Shown in pieces: positions 38,148-51,068 of a DNA stretch of 64,000 bases. Below the pieces are notes generated by a model. The model was not told where the DNA came from and did no database searches. It was given only the letters and a program-made list of their open reading frames with translations. The translations under genes and the position numbers were made by a program. This stretch comes from Pardosa pseudoannulata. Lineage: Eukaryota; Arthropoda; Arachnida; Araneae; Lycosidae. Location of the stretch: assembly GCA_032207245.1 (NCBI GenBank), contig CM063498.1, positions 56,936,807-57,000,806 on the forward strand. The letters run 5' to 3'. How positions within the stretch are numbered: the first letter of the stretch is position 1; each line of letters starts with the position of its first letter.

Positions 38148-40565
38148 TTAATACCTAAAACTGTGAGATCTTCGTGTCGTTTTAGCATGCCTAATTGGCA
38201 TGGGTGGGTACAGTATTTCCCTAGATTCATATTTCCAATCCATTTTTGGGCTGTATCTGTCATACAGGCTGTTTCGGTACACAAAAGGAGATTCTTGAAA
38301 AGATGGTGAATCGGCACTTTCTGTGTCACTAGATCTTTCCATTTTTCTCTTAATAAATATTAACAGGTACACATTGACACAAACTGAAACCAACAAGGAT
38401 ACCACTAATGCTGCTCCTCCAATCAAGTATTCCAGTGGAACAGGAAAAAGGCCTTTGGTATTACTGGCTGTAGATTGTGAAGGTGGATCTTTTGGTAGTG
38501 GGAACTCTTCCTCAACAATTCCAGTGCCTGCATATAACAAAATAATATATTTGAAATTAAATGGATTTATGTATTTTTTGCCAAAACAAATTTCTTGCAG
38601 TAAGATTTTAAGGTTAAATGTTTGGGAAGGATACGCTTAATTTTCCGTTAAACTAATTTAAGGAAATCAGAATAATCAGTGCTTTCTTATAAAATCGTAA
38701 TAAATTACGTGATTACATAGATTACAGTTGTTCTTTAAAATGAAACAGAACACTGTATTAGATACACAAATATAATAAAGTAGAAAACAGAGCTGTTTCA
38801 AACTGTAACAGATGACTTTTTCAATGCAAGAAAATATAAAAATTGTAAAAAGTGCAAAAATAAACGTTTTACAATTTATGCTTGGGAGTTTTTTTTCTTT
38901 CTTCCAAAACGAGGAAAAAGCTTTGTTCAGAGTTGAACAGTGGTCTTTTTGTATCATATTTGTAAAACCTATATTTAGTTTTTCTTGTTTGTACCATTGT
39001 TGGGGAGGGGGGGATATAACATTAGATGTTAAACACAATCGCTCCTTTTTAATAAATTGAAGAGGTGTTTTCCAGCTGTGACGAAAGGTAAGAGACAGGT
39101 TGCTTCATAGTACAATAAAACAATTCTAGTAATTGGTTTACTAGATTTTTTCCTATTTTTATAATTTAAAGATTTTAAGAGTGTAGATCCATAAAAAGAT
39201 AAAGACGTTTGGCTTTTAAATGAAAAAATTATCGGCTAGTGCTACCATTTGAGTCGAAACGATTGAATACAATATCTTCCCTTCCTTGAAAACAGACGGA
39301 AATGTACAGGAATCTTAGTTACTTTTAGTTAAATTCTTACAGTTTTGGAAATCAAGTTTGCATAAAATTAATATTTAGAGTATTTCGAACATTCCTCTAT
39401 GTCGTTACCTAATTTTCTTTCTAGCCAGCTCAATTATTTGTAATTAAAAGGGTCACCCAGTGATCGTAAGCTCATGAGCCTTGGGGTAATATTTATCTAC
39501 CTATTGAGATCTTTAATCTACTATTAAAAAGGATTCGTAAATTAAAGAAAATTTTGTTTGCTGCTTATGTATTTGTTAAATCGTATAATTTTTTTCTCTT
39601 TGATGTCGCTAATTATGTATTGAGCAATTTCACGAACCATCACGAATTATTTTAATGCTCCTCCCATTCATTTTCATGTTTAGCAGAGTCAGTAGGCAAA
39701 CAATAAGCTTCCCTTCCGTTTGAAACGGAAGCCAGAATCATCATAAATTAAGATGTATCCAGCTGCGTGAAATCACCTTACAGAATTTGTATGAAATATG
39801 TTGGACATTTTGGACTTCATTATCTTCAATAGTCTTTTTCTATACTTGAATTATACTTTTAATGGAACTCGCAATAATATTTAAGGCCGTTTACCTTTGT
39901 TCTTGGGAATTGAGGTCTTAGGTATATCTGTTAGTATTTCTTATTAAAATTGCATTACATATAAAATTTTACTATCTAAAATTTTACTATCTTTATATCT
40001 TTATCTATCTATAATTACTAAAAAGATAATATCCATTCTTACCGGCCCTTTTCTGAATTTACCATTTTGTTCGTTTGAAAGTTTATTCAAATTGAATATC
40101 CGCCTACAACTCTATTTTTTTTACACATCGCTTGTGTGTAACTTTCCCAGCTTCTGACCTGATATAATTCTGATTCAAAATAAAATTTCACAAAATGAAA
40201 AGAGCTCATAATTTTAATCCCATTTCGGCATTGCGTCTATTGTGTTCTGTCTATTCAGAATGGGAATTCTGGAAATTTAAAGAAAATTCTGCAATGAATA
40301 GTGTGCTCGAATTTAAAAATGATTTCTACAGTGAAAATCAAAATGTAAATGAAATGATTTTTGTAGACAATGCTATAATAAAAATCTCCATTCTAAACCT
40401 TTCTCATAGTTTAAGGGACTTACCAGCAGATCTTGGTAATCTATGATCTTCATCCATTACAGTCACTTCATTGGTAACTGTAAGCGTCTTTTTATTCTCA
40501 GTTGAAGTTGGTGCAGAACGCTTTCTTCTGCCGTAAGACATGCCTAAGTAATCCCCACAATCAGC
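38148..40565 (-). CDS. Single-pass membrane protein C-terminus with furin site (ZP-domain-like), last two exons
   Basis: Minus-strand exons 40565-40424 and 38527-38148 (stop TAA) join in phase 1 and give the last 173 aa. In order: a Cys near the start (ADCGDYLG), a basic furin-type cleavage site GRRKRS at about 12-17, an extracellular Ser/Thr/Pro-rich linker, and a membrane segment of about 28 residues (LEYLIGGAALVVSLLVSVCV onward). A short cytoplasmic tail follows, starting KRKMERSS, rich in Ser, Tyr and Arg. A Cys-containing segment, a furin site and then a C-terminal membrane span is the arrangement of arthropod ZP-domain apical-matrix proteins, which are shed outside the cell. The ZP domain itself is not in view, so the family is inference. 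Upstream exons were not found in 40566-64000. Confidence 0.6.
39713..39731. repeat. Near-perfect short palindrome
   Basis: CTTCCGTTT, one G, then AAACGGAAG: a 9-bp stem with a one-base loop, in the intron between the two membrane-protein exons. Confidence 0.6.
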
Positions 40566-41837
40566 CTGTCAAAGAGATTAAAGATTATACATTATTGATA
40601 TAGTAAGGGCTATTGTACTGCACAAAATTCTAATTGCTTAAATCTTAAATCCTGGTTCTGGAAAATTTGCCTCAGAGGAATAACAGAAATATTGAAAAAG
40701 AAACAGGCAACGTTTAAGCAATTAATATATTTATTTGCATTCCTTTTGACCTCATCACGTCAGCATGAGGCTACGTTGTGTTAGGTCTAATAATATAAAG
40801 TATTCGTAAGCAATAACAATTGAAATTATTTTGTGGTAAGTTACACATATTTAGACCAAGTGATTACGATTCCATACCTTATTACTAATCGTCTGTCGAC
40901 TAAAAGAAATTGCATTTAAACTTTAACTGAACTAAAAACTAAGTAAAATTTAGCTCATTGTTAAAGAGAAGAGTAGAGAAATTTAGCGTCGTTTTCATTC
41001 ACAGTCAACAGTACAGTTGTATTAAATCACCTTTGATCCTTTACGTTTTATTTTAACTTGAGAAGTTAGGCTAAACAGAAATATTTGTACACTAAAGTCG
41101 CTTTCAAAGATGGAGTTTATATTTTTCATAAACGGTATTTTATAACAAAAAATGCAAATTTTGTCTATTTTTTAAAAAAAATCAGTTAAATGTTCTGTTT
41201 AATAAAATTTTTTAATTTGATTAAGAAAATAAATCTGCTGAAAAATTGGCTGAATTCTGAATATATGTGCATGGACACAGTAACAGCAACATAAAGTTTT
41301 AACAAAATGAAAAAGGTACGGAGCCGAAACTTTTGGCCCCAATAAAATTCTACCAACCAATTTTTTCAATTGCTTTATAATTAAATAATTAATGCATTTT
41401 TTTACAGTCGTATTCTGGCTAGCAATTTATTGGGTCAGATCTATGACTGGACTCTCGGGAAAATAACAATGGCAATGGTGGCAAAATGCCACGGTCTCCA
41501 GCCCATTGGGCATCATTCAATTAATTATTTAAAAACTCAGGAAAATTATGAAGATTAGTAGTTTATGAATAGCGATTCTTTATGACTCTGCTTTTTTTTC
41601 CTTCCCCTTCAAGTGGGTGGTTATAGTACTGGTGGAGATCATTTTTGCTATTTCTCTACTATTATTAGAAAAATCAATAGATACAATTCGAAGATATTCA
41701 CAGATCTTTCTTTCTGTAATTCAGTTAAGTACATTTTCTATTTTCTGCTAAATATTTAAAAAATGAATAACCAGTTTGGTGAAATTTATGTTTTTTGATT
41801 TTAAAGATATTAACCCCCAATAAATATTTATTATAAA
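40566..41837. other. Intron or intergenic sequence, nothing recognised
   Basis: Upstream of the last visible membrane-protein exon. No splice-bounded frame with protein-like composition was found. Confidence 0.45.
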
Positions 41838-41844
41838 TATAATA

Positions 41845-42286
<442 letters not shown>

Positions 42287-42342
<56 letters not shown>
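42287..42342. repeat. (TA)n microsatellite
   Basis: Some 55 bp of TA dinucleotides, followed by GTATACATA-type and TG units up to 42390. Confidence 0.95.
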
Positions 42343-42346
<4 letters not shown>

Positions 42347-42773
42347 GTTTATAAAGTATACATATATGTATACATATATGTGTGTGTGTACCATTCCTTT
42401 TAATAACATTGATGGCGGAATTTTTCATTAAAAGAGTTAAATATTTTCTTTCGAACAGGCAGAAAAGGGCAAACATCATGAGAATTTCCTTGCTACTTTT
42501 GCACGCAGGTAGTAACGTTAACATCTGAGCATTGTTTTCGTAAATTTATGCGTTTATTCTGTTCGAACTTATGATTGTGTCTAATTGTATGTAATGGATA
42601 TTAACAAAGAATTCAGATATCTTTCAAAATAATCTTTTAAAACTTTTGTAAGATTGTTCCCAAAAAATTCTCTTGGTAAATTTTCTTGTCTTTAAAACGT
42701 TTAAATATAGTAATTTAGCGACATACTCATTTCTCTATCCACCTATCTTATCTATCCGTATATCTCTCTCTCC

Positions 42774-42833
42774 CTATATACACACATATATCATATATAT
42801 ACTCTATATATATATATATATAATATATATATA

Positions 42834-42882
<49 letters not shown>

Positions 42883-42928
42883 CTATTTATACCACACACA
42901 CATATATATATATATATATACATATATA

Positions 42929-43007
<79 letters not shown>
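42774..43007. repeat. Compound (TA)n/(CA)n microsatellite
   Basis: TA, CACACATA and pure CA blocks alternate over about 230 bp. Confidence 0.95.
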
Positions 43008-43008
<1 letters not shown>

Positions 43009-43576
43009 TAGTACTCTCATTAAGCTGGATTGATTTTTATTTTTCATATTTTTTAAACAAATGTAAAGAACTTTATGTAGTATTTAAAAATAAAAGTGTA
43101 TCTTCTTCTCGATTGAAAATACTTTTTTCTGTAATATTTTGTTTCGAATTAAATTAATACAGATGGAAAAACGTTTTGAAGAAATTGCACCTAGAACTTC
43201 ATTAATTTTTTTAGTTCAGTTACAATTCTGTGTTTTTTGAGGCATTTTTTCTGTATTTAAATTTCTTTCAGCTATCACCGTTTCAACGATTCATTTCTTT
43301 ATAATTTTTCAAAATATCAAGACTGTAAATATATTGTGTTTTGGTGCGTTTCATACAATTCCATTCATCAACATACTTGAGATAATAATGGTCACAGAGA
43401 CACTATAGATAATGGTAAGTTGAGGAAATGTTTTTCTCGTGTATTTCCGTGTATGGGAGCAACCTTCTCAGCAATTGTTAGTTGCCTTATTAACCTCATC
43501 AAATTAGTTATGTTTCATGAATTGTTGAGCATTCTGTCGTACTTTTCTTCCCATGGATAAAAGATATAGAGATTCC
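43008..43576. other. Intergenic, nothing recognised
   Basis: AT-rich, without a supported frame or repeat. Confidence 0.4.
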
Positions 43577-44658
43577 TTAACCCTCTCGATTTCCGCGGGC
43601 ATGCATTTTAGCCGTCTATTTAACTGTGCAGCCCGCTCTTTCCCCGTTTATTCTTTCATTTTAGATTTACTGTGATTTTTAATTGTTTATTTAGCTGTAA
43701 ACTAGCAGACGGCTGTGATTGTCCACATTTCTGAGAAATATAAAAGAATTTTTTGTAGCATTTTGAGCTCGCTTTTGATAGCTGAAAGATGTTTGGCAGG
43801 AAGCGTTTCGCGAGTTATATAACCTATACTCCTGGCGATATTTCCGACACTGATAGCACTTCTGACTCTAATTTCAAGTATATTGAAGACAGTTATAGCG
43901 AAACTGATGAGAATTTCTTGGATTCCTTTGCAGATAGTGATGAATTCGAAAATTCATTTTCTATTCAAAATGTCCGAAGTGGTGCAAAATTGATAAGCAA
44001 AATATTCCACCAGCTCCTGCTTCATTTCCTTTCATTGGAAATCTCAGACTAAATTTTCCTTTGGAAAATAATGCAACTGTTTGGACTATTTTGAAATTAA
44101 TTTTGACGATGTTACGTTGCAAATAATAATAAAAGAGACCATCAGTACATGACAGTAATAGACCCATGAGACTAACTGCTCGACACTTTGCAAGCCATAT
44201 ACACCCAAATCCCATCAAGAAAGAGCCTCGTAGATAGTGTGCTGTCTGTTGTTAAAAAAAAAACTGAAGGTGGAACAAAAACTTCGAAAAGAAACGCGAA
44301 TTCGGTGCAAGGATTGCGAGGTAGGACTTTGCCTCGATCCTTGTTTAGAAATTTATCATACAAGATTTCATTTCTAATAAACGTTTTCTAAGTTTTTTGC
44401 ATTTTTTAACTAGTATATATGTTTTGCTTTTGTATTTTATAAAATAAATGATAATTTAACAAAGATTAATTTTCAAAATTTAGCTTTTATATCATTATAC
44501 TTCAATTTCATTATTCTGAATACCTTTTATTTAGGACCTAATTCTATACTAAAAATAAAAAACTCTTTTGCAAAAATTTTTTGTATATTTTAACTCTAAA
44601 ATATATATAGATTTCAAATATGTAATAAAAAAAATACGCAATTTTTGAACCTATTTTG

Positions 44659-44692
<34 letters not shown>

Positions 44693-44708
44693 GCAGCGAG
44701 AAGGTTAA
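43577..44708 (+). mobile_element. Internally deleted piggyBac element, copy 2
   Basis: TTAA at 43577-43580 and 44705-44708 flanks ends CCCTCTCG and, inverted, CCTTCTCG. From ATG at 43789 it keeps an acidic N-terminus (MFGRKRFASYITYTPGDISD ... SYSETDENF) and, after a frame shift, WCKIDKQNIPPAPASFPFIG and NLRLNFPLENNATVW. The catalytic middle is deleted. It then resumes at ARHFASHIHPNPIKKEPRR, and after more frame breaks ends CKDCEVGLCLDPCLEIYHT, the zinc-binding tail. It is a relative of the element at 34713-35908 with different deletion points. A long A run sits near its right end (44657-44690). Confidence 0.88.
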
Positions 44709-45229
44709 AGCATATAAATGTCTGATATAAACTACGAGATAAATAAATGGCTAAATAATGTTTTCACGGCTTAGAGCTCATTAAATTTATAGATTCACTA
44801 TTTTCGATACTATTGTCCAAAAGACTTTTAAAGGAAAATTTGTTGTAATAAGTTTTTCTTTTTTGAGAATGATGGAGAATTAATGATTATCTATTAAGAA
44901 AACTTAGCATATTCACTTCTTTTAAAGAAATATTAACGATTCTAAGTGATAAACGAAATACATGTATTTTGTCTTGTGTAATCTGGTACTTTTGCTCATT
45001 TCACGAGGATGATTTTATTAATGGTTTTATGAAAACACAGATAAATGATTTAACTTTTTTCTAATTGTAAGTCACATAATAATAATATTTGAAATTTGGT
45101 TGTAAAATTAAATATGTTTAGTTTGTAATCTATTACTTTGCCGAGGAAAAAGTAATTGCTTACTTTTTAACAATATATTTGTCCTAAAGACTTTTTCTCT
45201 TTTAAAACATATCCGTATTCTCTGCATCT
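44709..45229. other. Intergenic, nothing recognised
   Basis: AT-rich sequence without supported features. Confidence 0.4.
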
Positions 45230-45640
45230 TACGCGTACTTGTAATCGTGGCTTTTCTACTCGCATGCCCGCGTTACGTTCTTTAAATAGATAGTACGCCC
45301 GTAATCACTGACAGAGACTATCCCGCGCTTCGAAACCTCATTATCTAACCGCACTTTCAGGTACCTCTTCTCATTTTTTATTCTGCCTTTTTTACCTTTT
45401 CATTCCGAAGTGTAGTGATTGGATCGCTGCCAATCCAATCGCTCTCGTCTACTGGCTTCAAACGGCACTCCATCGGAATAAAAAGAACGGTGCGTTTTCC
45501 AGACTGTGCCGATGTTTCACATTTTGCACTCTATTTGGATTGTGTTTATCGCAATTCGACACACTTTGCTTGATATCTATTTCTTTGCCACTTCGCGCGC
45601 CAGTGGATCGAAGTTCTGAATGCACTGTGCTTTACGAACT
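45230..45640. promoter_or_regulatory. GC-richer island with CCAAT motifs, possible promoter
   Basis: CpG dinucleotides are common here (catgcccgcgttacgttc, cccgcgcttcgaaa, cttcgcgcgccag), unlike neighbours. GATTGG and CCAATCCAATC occur within 30 bp (about 45418-45442), and an A/T-rich ggaataaaaag follows about 40 bp later. No transcript or exon could be tied to it; the promoter reading is a guess. Confidence 0.25.
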
Positions 45641-46032
45641 ATTTTGTATATCTCGAACAGCAATTTTTCAAAATATACAATTATGTAAATATCTGATAAC
45701 AGTAAATAACACGCTGATTTACAAAAATATACTTGCTTTAAATTTTTTTTAATATAACATTTGAAAAAATAGTAGTTTTTATTTCGTTAGCAGCTCTAAC
45801 GTATAAGGAAATGTATCCTTTAACTATGGTGAGTATCAAACACAAAATAATGAGAATATCGCTTTGATATTTTATGAAAAAGGAATTTGAATTCTCAAAC
45901 TTTAATTAATGGCTTCTGTCGAAGTATATCTTACAAGAAAAACTTAATCTAATTTCAGAGTGTTTCAAAACTCTGAAATATTGCATTAAAAATTTTTATT
46001 ATTTTCATGAAAATTTACAAGCATTATACAAA

Positions 46033-47515
46033 TACAATTATGTTCAAAATTAAGAGAATTTGCATATTTTGTCCAATTTCATGAAAATAACTGCACGAAA
46101 TGCAAAACCACTTCTTCGAGACCAAGGGGCAAATCTAGTACGTCGAATACGTAAGCGTACACGAGTGTGTGGGCAGTAGAGGAACAGGCTTTATAAGCGC
46201 GCGTAACAAAACACACATCTTGTTCGATAGCACAGCTCACCGAATTGTTTTTCAGCAATCTTTTAAATTCAAATTCTAACAGTAAAAACGAGTAACCATC
46301 AACTTTTAAGTAATGGAATGAAGCGGCAAATTGTGTGGAGGCTAGAAGCAGGCCAGTTTCAAGTCCAGATTTGTAGAGATTTCAATTTTACGTTCAGCGT
46401 CGTGTATCGTATCCATCGAAATAAAGCCTGGTCAAAGTCGTTCAAGAGCTGGGACGGTCAGAGAAAATTGCTGTTTGTTCATTATAATGAGGCATAATAT
46501 GTGGGTTACAGCTTCTCAATTCTCTCATGACTTCTATGCGACCACAGAAACCCGAGTTTCAAGGATGACTGTTTCCACAAGACTACATGAGAGAAGGTTG
46601 TTTCCATGAAGACCTGCTATTTGTGTCTCGATCACTTCTACGAACAGGAGAGTCCGTTTAACATGGTGTAGAGAGCATAGAGATTGGAGTATGCTTCAGT
46701 GGGCGACCGTTCTCGTTACTGATGAGTCCCAGCCTAACCACAGATTCTTCTTGTACGTTCATATGGAGCGAACCAGGAATCTGCTATCTCCCCTCCAATG
46801 TCTGAGAAATCGACCATTATGGCGCTGGAGGTTTAATGATCTGGGCGGGCATCATATAGGATGGTTGCACACTCCTCCATTCATGCCTATGAAAGAGGCA
46901 CTGTGACTGCTGTGAGGGATAGGGATGAGGTCTTGGAGCCCTATGTTCGCTTTTTCAGAGATGCAGTTGGCCCTGAGATAAATTGGATTCATTTTAATGG
47001 ACAATAACGTGAAGTTAAATAGAGCTCTTCTGGTAAATGGATTTCTAGAAAATGAGAATATTCACTAGATGGATTGGCCAAGCAGATATCCAGACCTCAA
47101 CCTTACAGAGTATGTCTGGGACGCTCTGAGGAGGTCAGTTGCAACTCACAATCACCTTCCAAGAATTATCCAGGGCTTGAAAGCAGTGTTGCTGAACGAG
47201 TGGGACCAATTGCCACAGGAATTCATAAACTGCCTTATTTCAAGTACGAAATCATACTCCGAGAGCTGTATAGCTGTTAGAGGGAATCCCTTTCAAACCA
47301 TTTTATTTTGTTCTATTCTGAAAGCGTTGTTTCATACCATTCGATTCCAATGAGTGTTACACCTGATCAATGCGTTTGTATAACTGTTGAATGGCTATTT
47401 GTTTTGTATTGCATCAGTGTATGCACACATCGCATTTTTTTTAAATTGGTCTAGTAACCAATATATGGTTCTGGTGACCAAATCTGAAATTTCTCTTAAT
47501 TTTGAACATAGTATA
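46033..47515 (+). mobile_element. Degenerate Tc1-like transposon with decayed transposase
   Basis: The ends are inverted repeats within TA borders: ATGTTCAAAATTAAGAGAA at the left (from 46040) and its complement at 47492-47509. Pieces of a Tc1 transposase are seen in shifting frames. The HTH start is MKRQIVWRLEAGQFQ (46318). Then come TDESQPNHRFFL with the second-Asp region (about 46717), a decayed GGHHIGWLH segment, and the end DWPSRYPDLNLTEYVWDALR (from 47072), where Tc1 proteins read DWPSQSPDLNPIEhxW. Multiple stops and shifts make it non-functional. Confidence 0.88.
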
Positions 47516-48527
47516 TATTAATAGAGTTTTCATATACACTATTAAAATTAGTTTTTAAATTGAAGCTTAAACTTGAAGACCTTTCACGTAAAAAAAGTCC
47601 CCTTTGTGTTAACCAGAAAAATAATTCAATATGGTTATGAATATCCAGGACGTTAATATCTGTTTATCATGGATGGAGTTTCGACAAAGAGGAAGCGATT
47701 TCTGGAGGATATTTGGGAGGGGTGGGTTTACGACTTCATTAGATTTTATTGCGGTTAATTTCTACCCACAAAGACACATGACCAAAAGAAATCTCGCGGC
47801 ATGCATCTACGAAAGGTTACTTATTAAAAGACAATTGTTGTCAGAACTCTGAGATACTTTTGTTAGCTAGTTGTACTCATGGAATTCAGAATGAATTAAC
47901 TATCTGTAATGTGCGAGAATATCTTTCCATTTTAACCGGGACACTATTACTTATACTCCATTTATAGATATAAAACATACGTAAACTCATTGTTTAAACT
48001 CCAATTAGGAGATTTAGGGGGGCACAAGCCCTTTTAATTAATTAATTTTTTAATTTTTTTCTCGAAAACCACTAAGTAATACGAATTATTAGACTTATTT
48101 GTCCCTGCTTGAATAGGCAACTACATATTGATAGCACTATATAACCTAATTAATAATAATACAGAATGTAAATAAATTTTATCTTTTGTCGTCCAAGACT
48201 TCTTAAAAGAGTTCGTCATTGTTAAATAGATTATTTGAGAAATATAGGGTGTGCTAAAAATGATCGCAATAAAAACTTTAAAAGATTGCAACAGTTAACT
48301 ACTGAATTAGAAAATTTAATCCTTTCGCTGACCAAAACTTCATATAAGTTTCCTAATTTAAATCATAAGAAATGGTTTCAAATATATTTTCAACTTTCAT
48401 CTTCAGCGGAATCACTTATACGTATTGATTTCTTAAACCAATTAGTAACACGATATTTTTTTTTTTTTCAATGCGAGGTTACTTACCTTTATTATTTGTA
48501 TCCACCTTTTACAGGTAATTATTGACC
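47516..48527. other. Intergenic, no supported gene
   Basis: Two open frames (47631-47852, 48235-48525) have no recognisable domain, and the second runs through a T11 tract. Neither is supported. Confidence 0.4.
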
Positions 48528-48672
48528 ATTTTATTGCGGAAGCACCATATAGGTATATCAACTCCATCTAAAGGAATAGGACAAATGACAACCAAACATT
48601 ACGCAATATTTGAACCTACCTCTTCCGGCATGGTAAGCAGACGCTCTAACCACTAAGCCGACCGGACGGTAG
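48528..48672 (-). mobile_element. tRNA-derived SINE, family C
   Basis: On the minus strand the head reads TCGGCTTAGTGGTTAGAGCG (box A) and, about 30 bp later, GTAGGTTCAAAT (box B). The body runs to CCTATATGGTGCTTCCGCAA and TAAAATGG. The 3' tail resembles that of the SINE at 57719-58000. Too diverged and too long for a tRNA gene. Confidence 0.65.
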
Positions 48673-48884
48673 GTATCTCGAGATTGAAAAGCTAATATCT
48701 CAGAAGAAGTCAATACGGAAACTAAACGTTTTGTGTTCGTTTTATTTTTGTCACTTTACCACTAATGATTTTTTTAAACACCAATGAAAAATGTTAAGTA
48801 TACAACGTATGAATGCACTGTCTGTTTTGTGTATTTTTTTTCAACCTATATATCTTTTTAACCTACTTCCAATACCTAATCATC

Positions 48885-49045
48885 TCCGATGGCCCGAATG
48901 GGTACGGTGCTGATCTTCGGCATCGGATTCCGTGCGTTCCAATCCACTGCTCGCATGAGTGTTCTTAGTCATCGGAAATCAACTTTAAGCAGTAGGTCCC
49001 GTCCACATTAGCTCTCTTGCAAAATAGTAAACCTCCACAGCAAAT
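48885..49045 (+). mobile_element. SINE family A, diverged copy
   Basis: A box A-like GATGGCCCGAATGGGTACGG and a weak box B (GTGCGTTCCAATCC) precede AGCAGTAGGTCCCGTCCACA and TTGCAAAATAGTAAACCTCC, matching the body of the copy at 14004-14183 with small deletions. Confidence 0.7.
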
Positions 49046-49820
49046 TGTATCCAATTGTAACCCCACCCCATCTTTTCGAGTCATTAAAGACATATTTTAG
49101 GATTAACTCAATGATTAATTAGTTTATTTAAAACTTACGAATTTTTGAAAGCGACTTTTATCAAATGCTCTGAAAAAGTATACTGTAATACACGTTTTTT
49201 TCTTCCTTATAATCGATTTTTATTTATTTAAGTTCCACGTTTCCCCAACTTTCATTTTATACTTGTATTTAGATATTTATAACAACGACTCAAATTCTTC
49301 TAGTCAGCGTTAAATCTCAATATTTTGATGTCCCCCTAACAATAGTGTCCACATCTGGCAATACATGGCTTATTCTGGTTGACCCTCGAAGATCGTTTTC
49401 TTATTCTTACTAGAAGCGGAACAAGCTCAAATGAGGCATAGACCCTTACGATAACCTTATTTATGATAATATTAGTGACGACAGTTTTTTCGTTAAGTGT
49501 TTAAATGGGCGTTGCACCTTAGGGAATAGAAAGGATCCATCCAAAATTGTAATTTCTCTCTTAAACAGTTTACATTTGCGTTCTTTTAAAGACGTAATGT
49601 TGTATTTGAAGTATTTTTTTTTTCACTGAAATCACAAGCTCACAGGCCAAGTGATCCAAGTGAAAGTCAATAATAATAAAAAGAGTTTCTTTCTATGGTG
49701 TTTAATAAGATCAAACTTTACTCTATCGATTTAAATTTGCTTTAAACTCTTTTTAAAATATTAAGTATTAATATTATAGTATAAAAGGCATTACTGTGAG
49801 AATTTTCTTAATCTATCTAG
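49046..49820. other. Intergenic, nothing recognised
   Basis: No supported frame or repeat. Confidence 0.4.
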
Positions 49821-51060
49821 CAGTGGCTTGCGGTAGGTTTTCATGCAGGGTGTACAGAGAACATGGATTTTCCAATAAATCTTTAATTATTGAGACATCT
49901 GAGTTCTCCATTCTAAAATGGGTAATTTATTAAGAATATAAATTTAAAGAATACAATAAATAAAATATGTACCTACGAGTAGTCGAGTTATAACTATAAA
50001 AACAGCTAAACTTAAGAGAATTCTACTAGCACTGTAGCAAAAATGTCTTTTGTTGTATGGTGCCATATCGGCGGCGAAAAAGCAACGCTTCGGGCTTCCA
50101 CGAAAAAGTTATATTTTCAGCAAACTTAGCATCATATGGAGCCCGTCGATGCGGTGCCTCATCAGGATGCTCATTGGTGCCGACAAACCGAAAGTCTATT
50201 CCACGTACAGAGGATTTCACTGCAAGCTGGCACAATAGAGCGAACTGTTCCCTGTTCGGTCAGTGGATTAAATTATATTTATTAATTGTTTTTAACATTT
50301 GGAAATCATATATTCTGCGATAAAACATCTTGACAATTTTTAAAAACAAAACCAAGGTGTTACATAATATAACTTATATACTGTCTGTAAGACACAATGA
50401 ATGGTAAAATTTGGACTGTTCTGTTAAAATTCGTTTATTTTTTGCCTGACAAAATAACATTGTTTTTCAGCGAATTATTTCAATAAATATAATACATCAC
50501 CGAATTTTACCACATTAAAACATTTCCCTTTATATTGATAAAATACTTCTTGTATGTTTCCATGAAAACAAAATCTTACAATATATAAATTTAAACATTA
50601 ACCGTCTGCAAAATCGTATGGCCAGTTAATCAGTTAAAAAACCAAAATCGCTTCAGCACGTAAGTCCCCGCTCTAATACAACGCTTAATAAACCGTACCT
50701 TCGGATGATTCTGAATGCCAAGTGCAGGAAAAAATAGATGCACTTGCCTTAGTGCTATAGTATGATGTGCTTCTCCAGTAGCCCATACATATAAAGCGTG
50801 TTTTCCTATTAGTGCGCAATGCGTACACATGTAAACTTCCTATGTCCGTTTGTTTTTGAATGTCCTACGTGGGGCAGCACCTAGTACCGCACGCACTGTG
50901 GAAATACAAGCAAGGAAATCAACATATTTGAATATATTATAAATAATATTTATTATATACCATATAAAGATAGTAGACATAGGTGCAGAAAATTATTGTC
51001 TCTTATAATTTTGCCAGGGTGTGCAGTGCACACCCTGCACATATGGACCGCATGCCAGTG
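49821..51060. mobile_element. hAT-type element, decayed
   Basis: The ends are CAGTGGCTTGCGGTAGG and, inverted at the right, CACTGGCATGCGGTCC, both continuing to TGCAGGGTGT. The flanks are CTATCTAG (49813-49820) and CTATCTAT (51061-51068), an 8-bp duplication with one mismatch. Inside, a minus-strand frame of 69 codons at 50235-50026 (VRGIDFRFVGTNEHPDEAPH) has the look of decayed coding sequence but no domain was recognised. A perfect local palindrome, GGGTGTGCAGTGCACACCC, lies at 51018-51036. Confidence 0.75.
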
Positions 51061-51068
51061 CTATCTAT

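Noticed and set aside
47631..47852. 73-codon plus-strand frame
   Set aside because: Protein-like start but no recognised domain, splice sites or neighbours supporting a gene.
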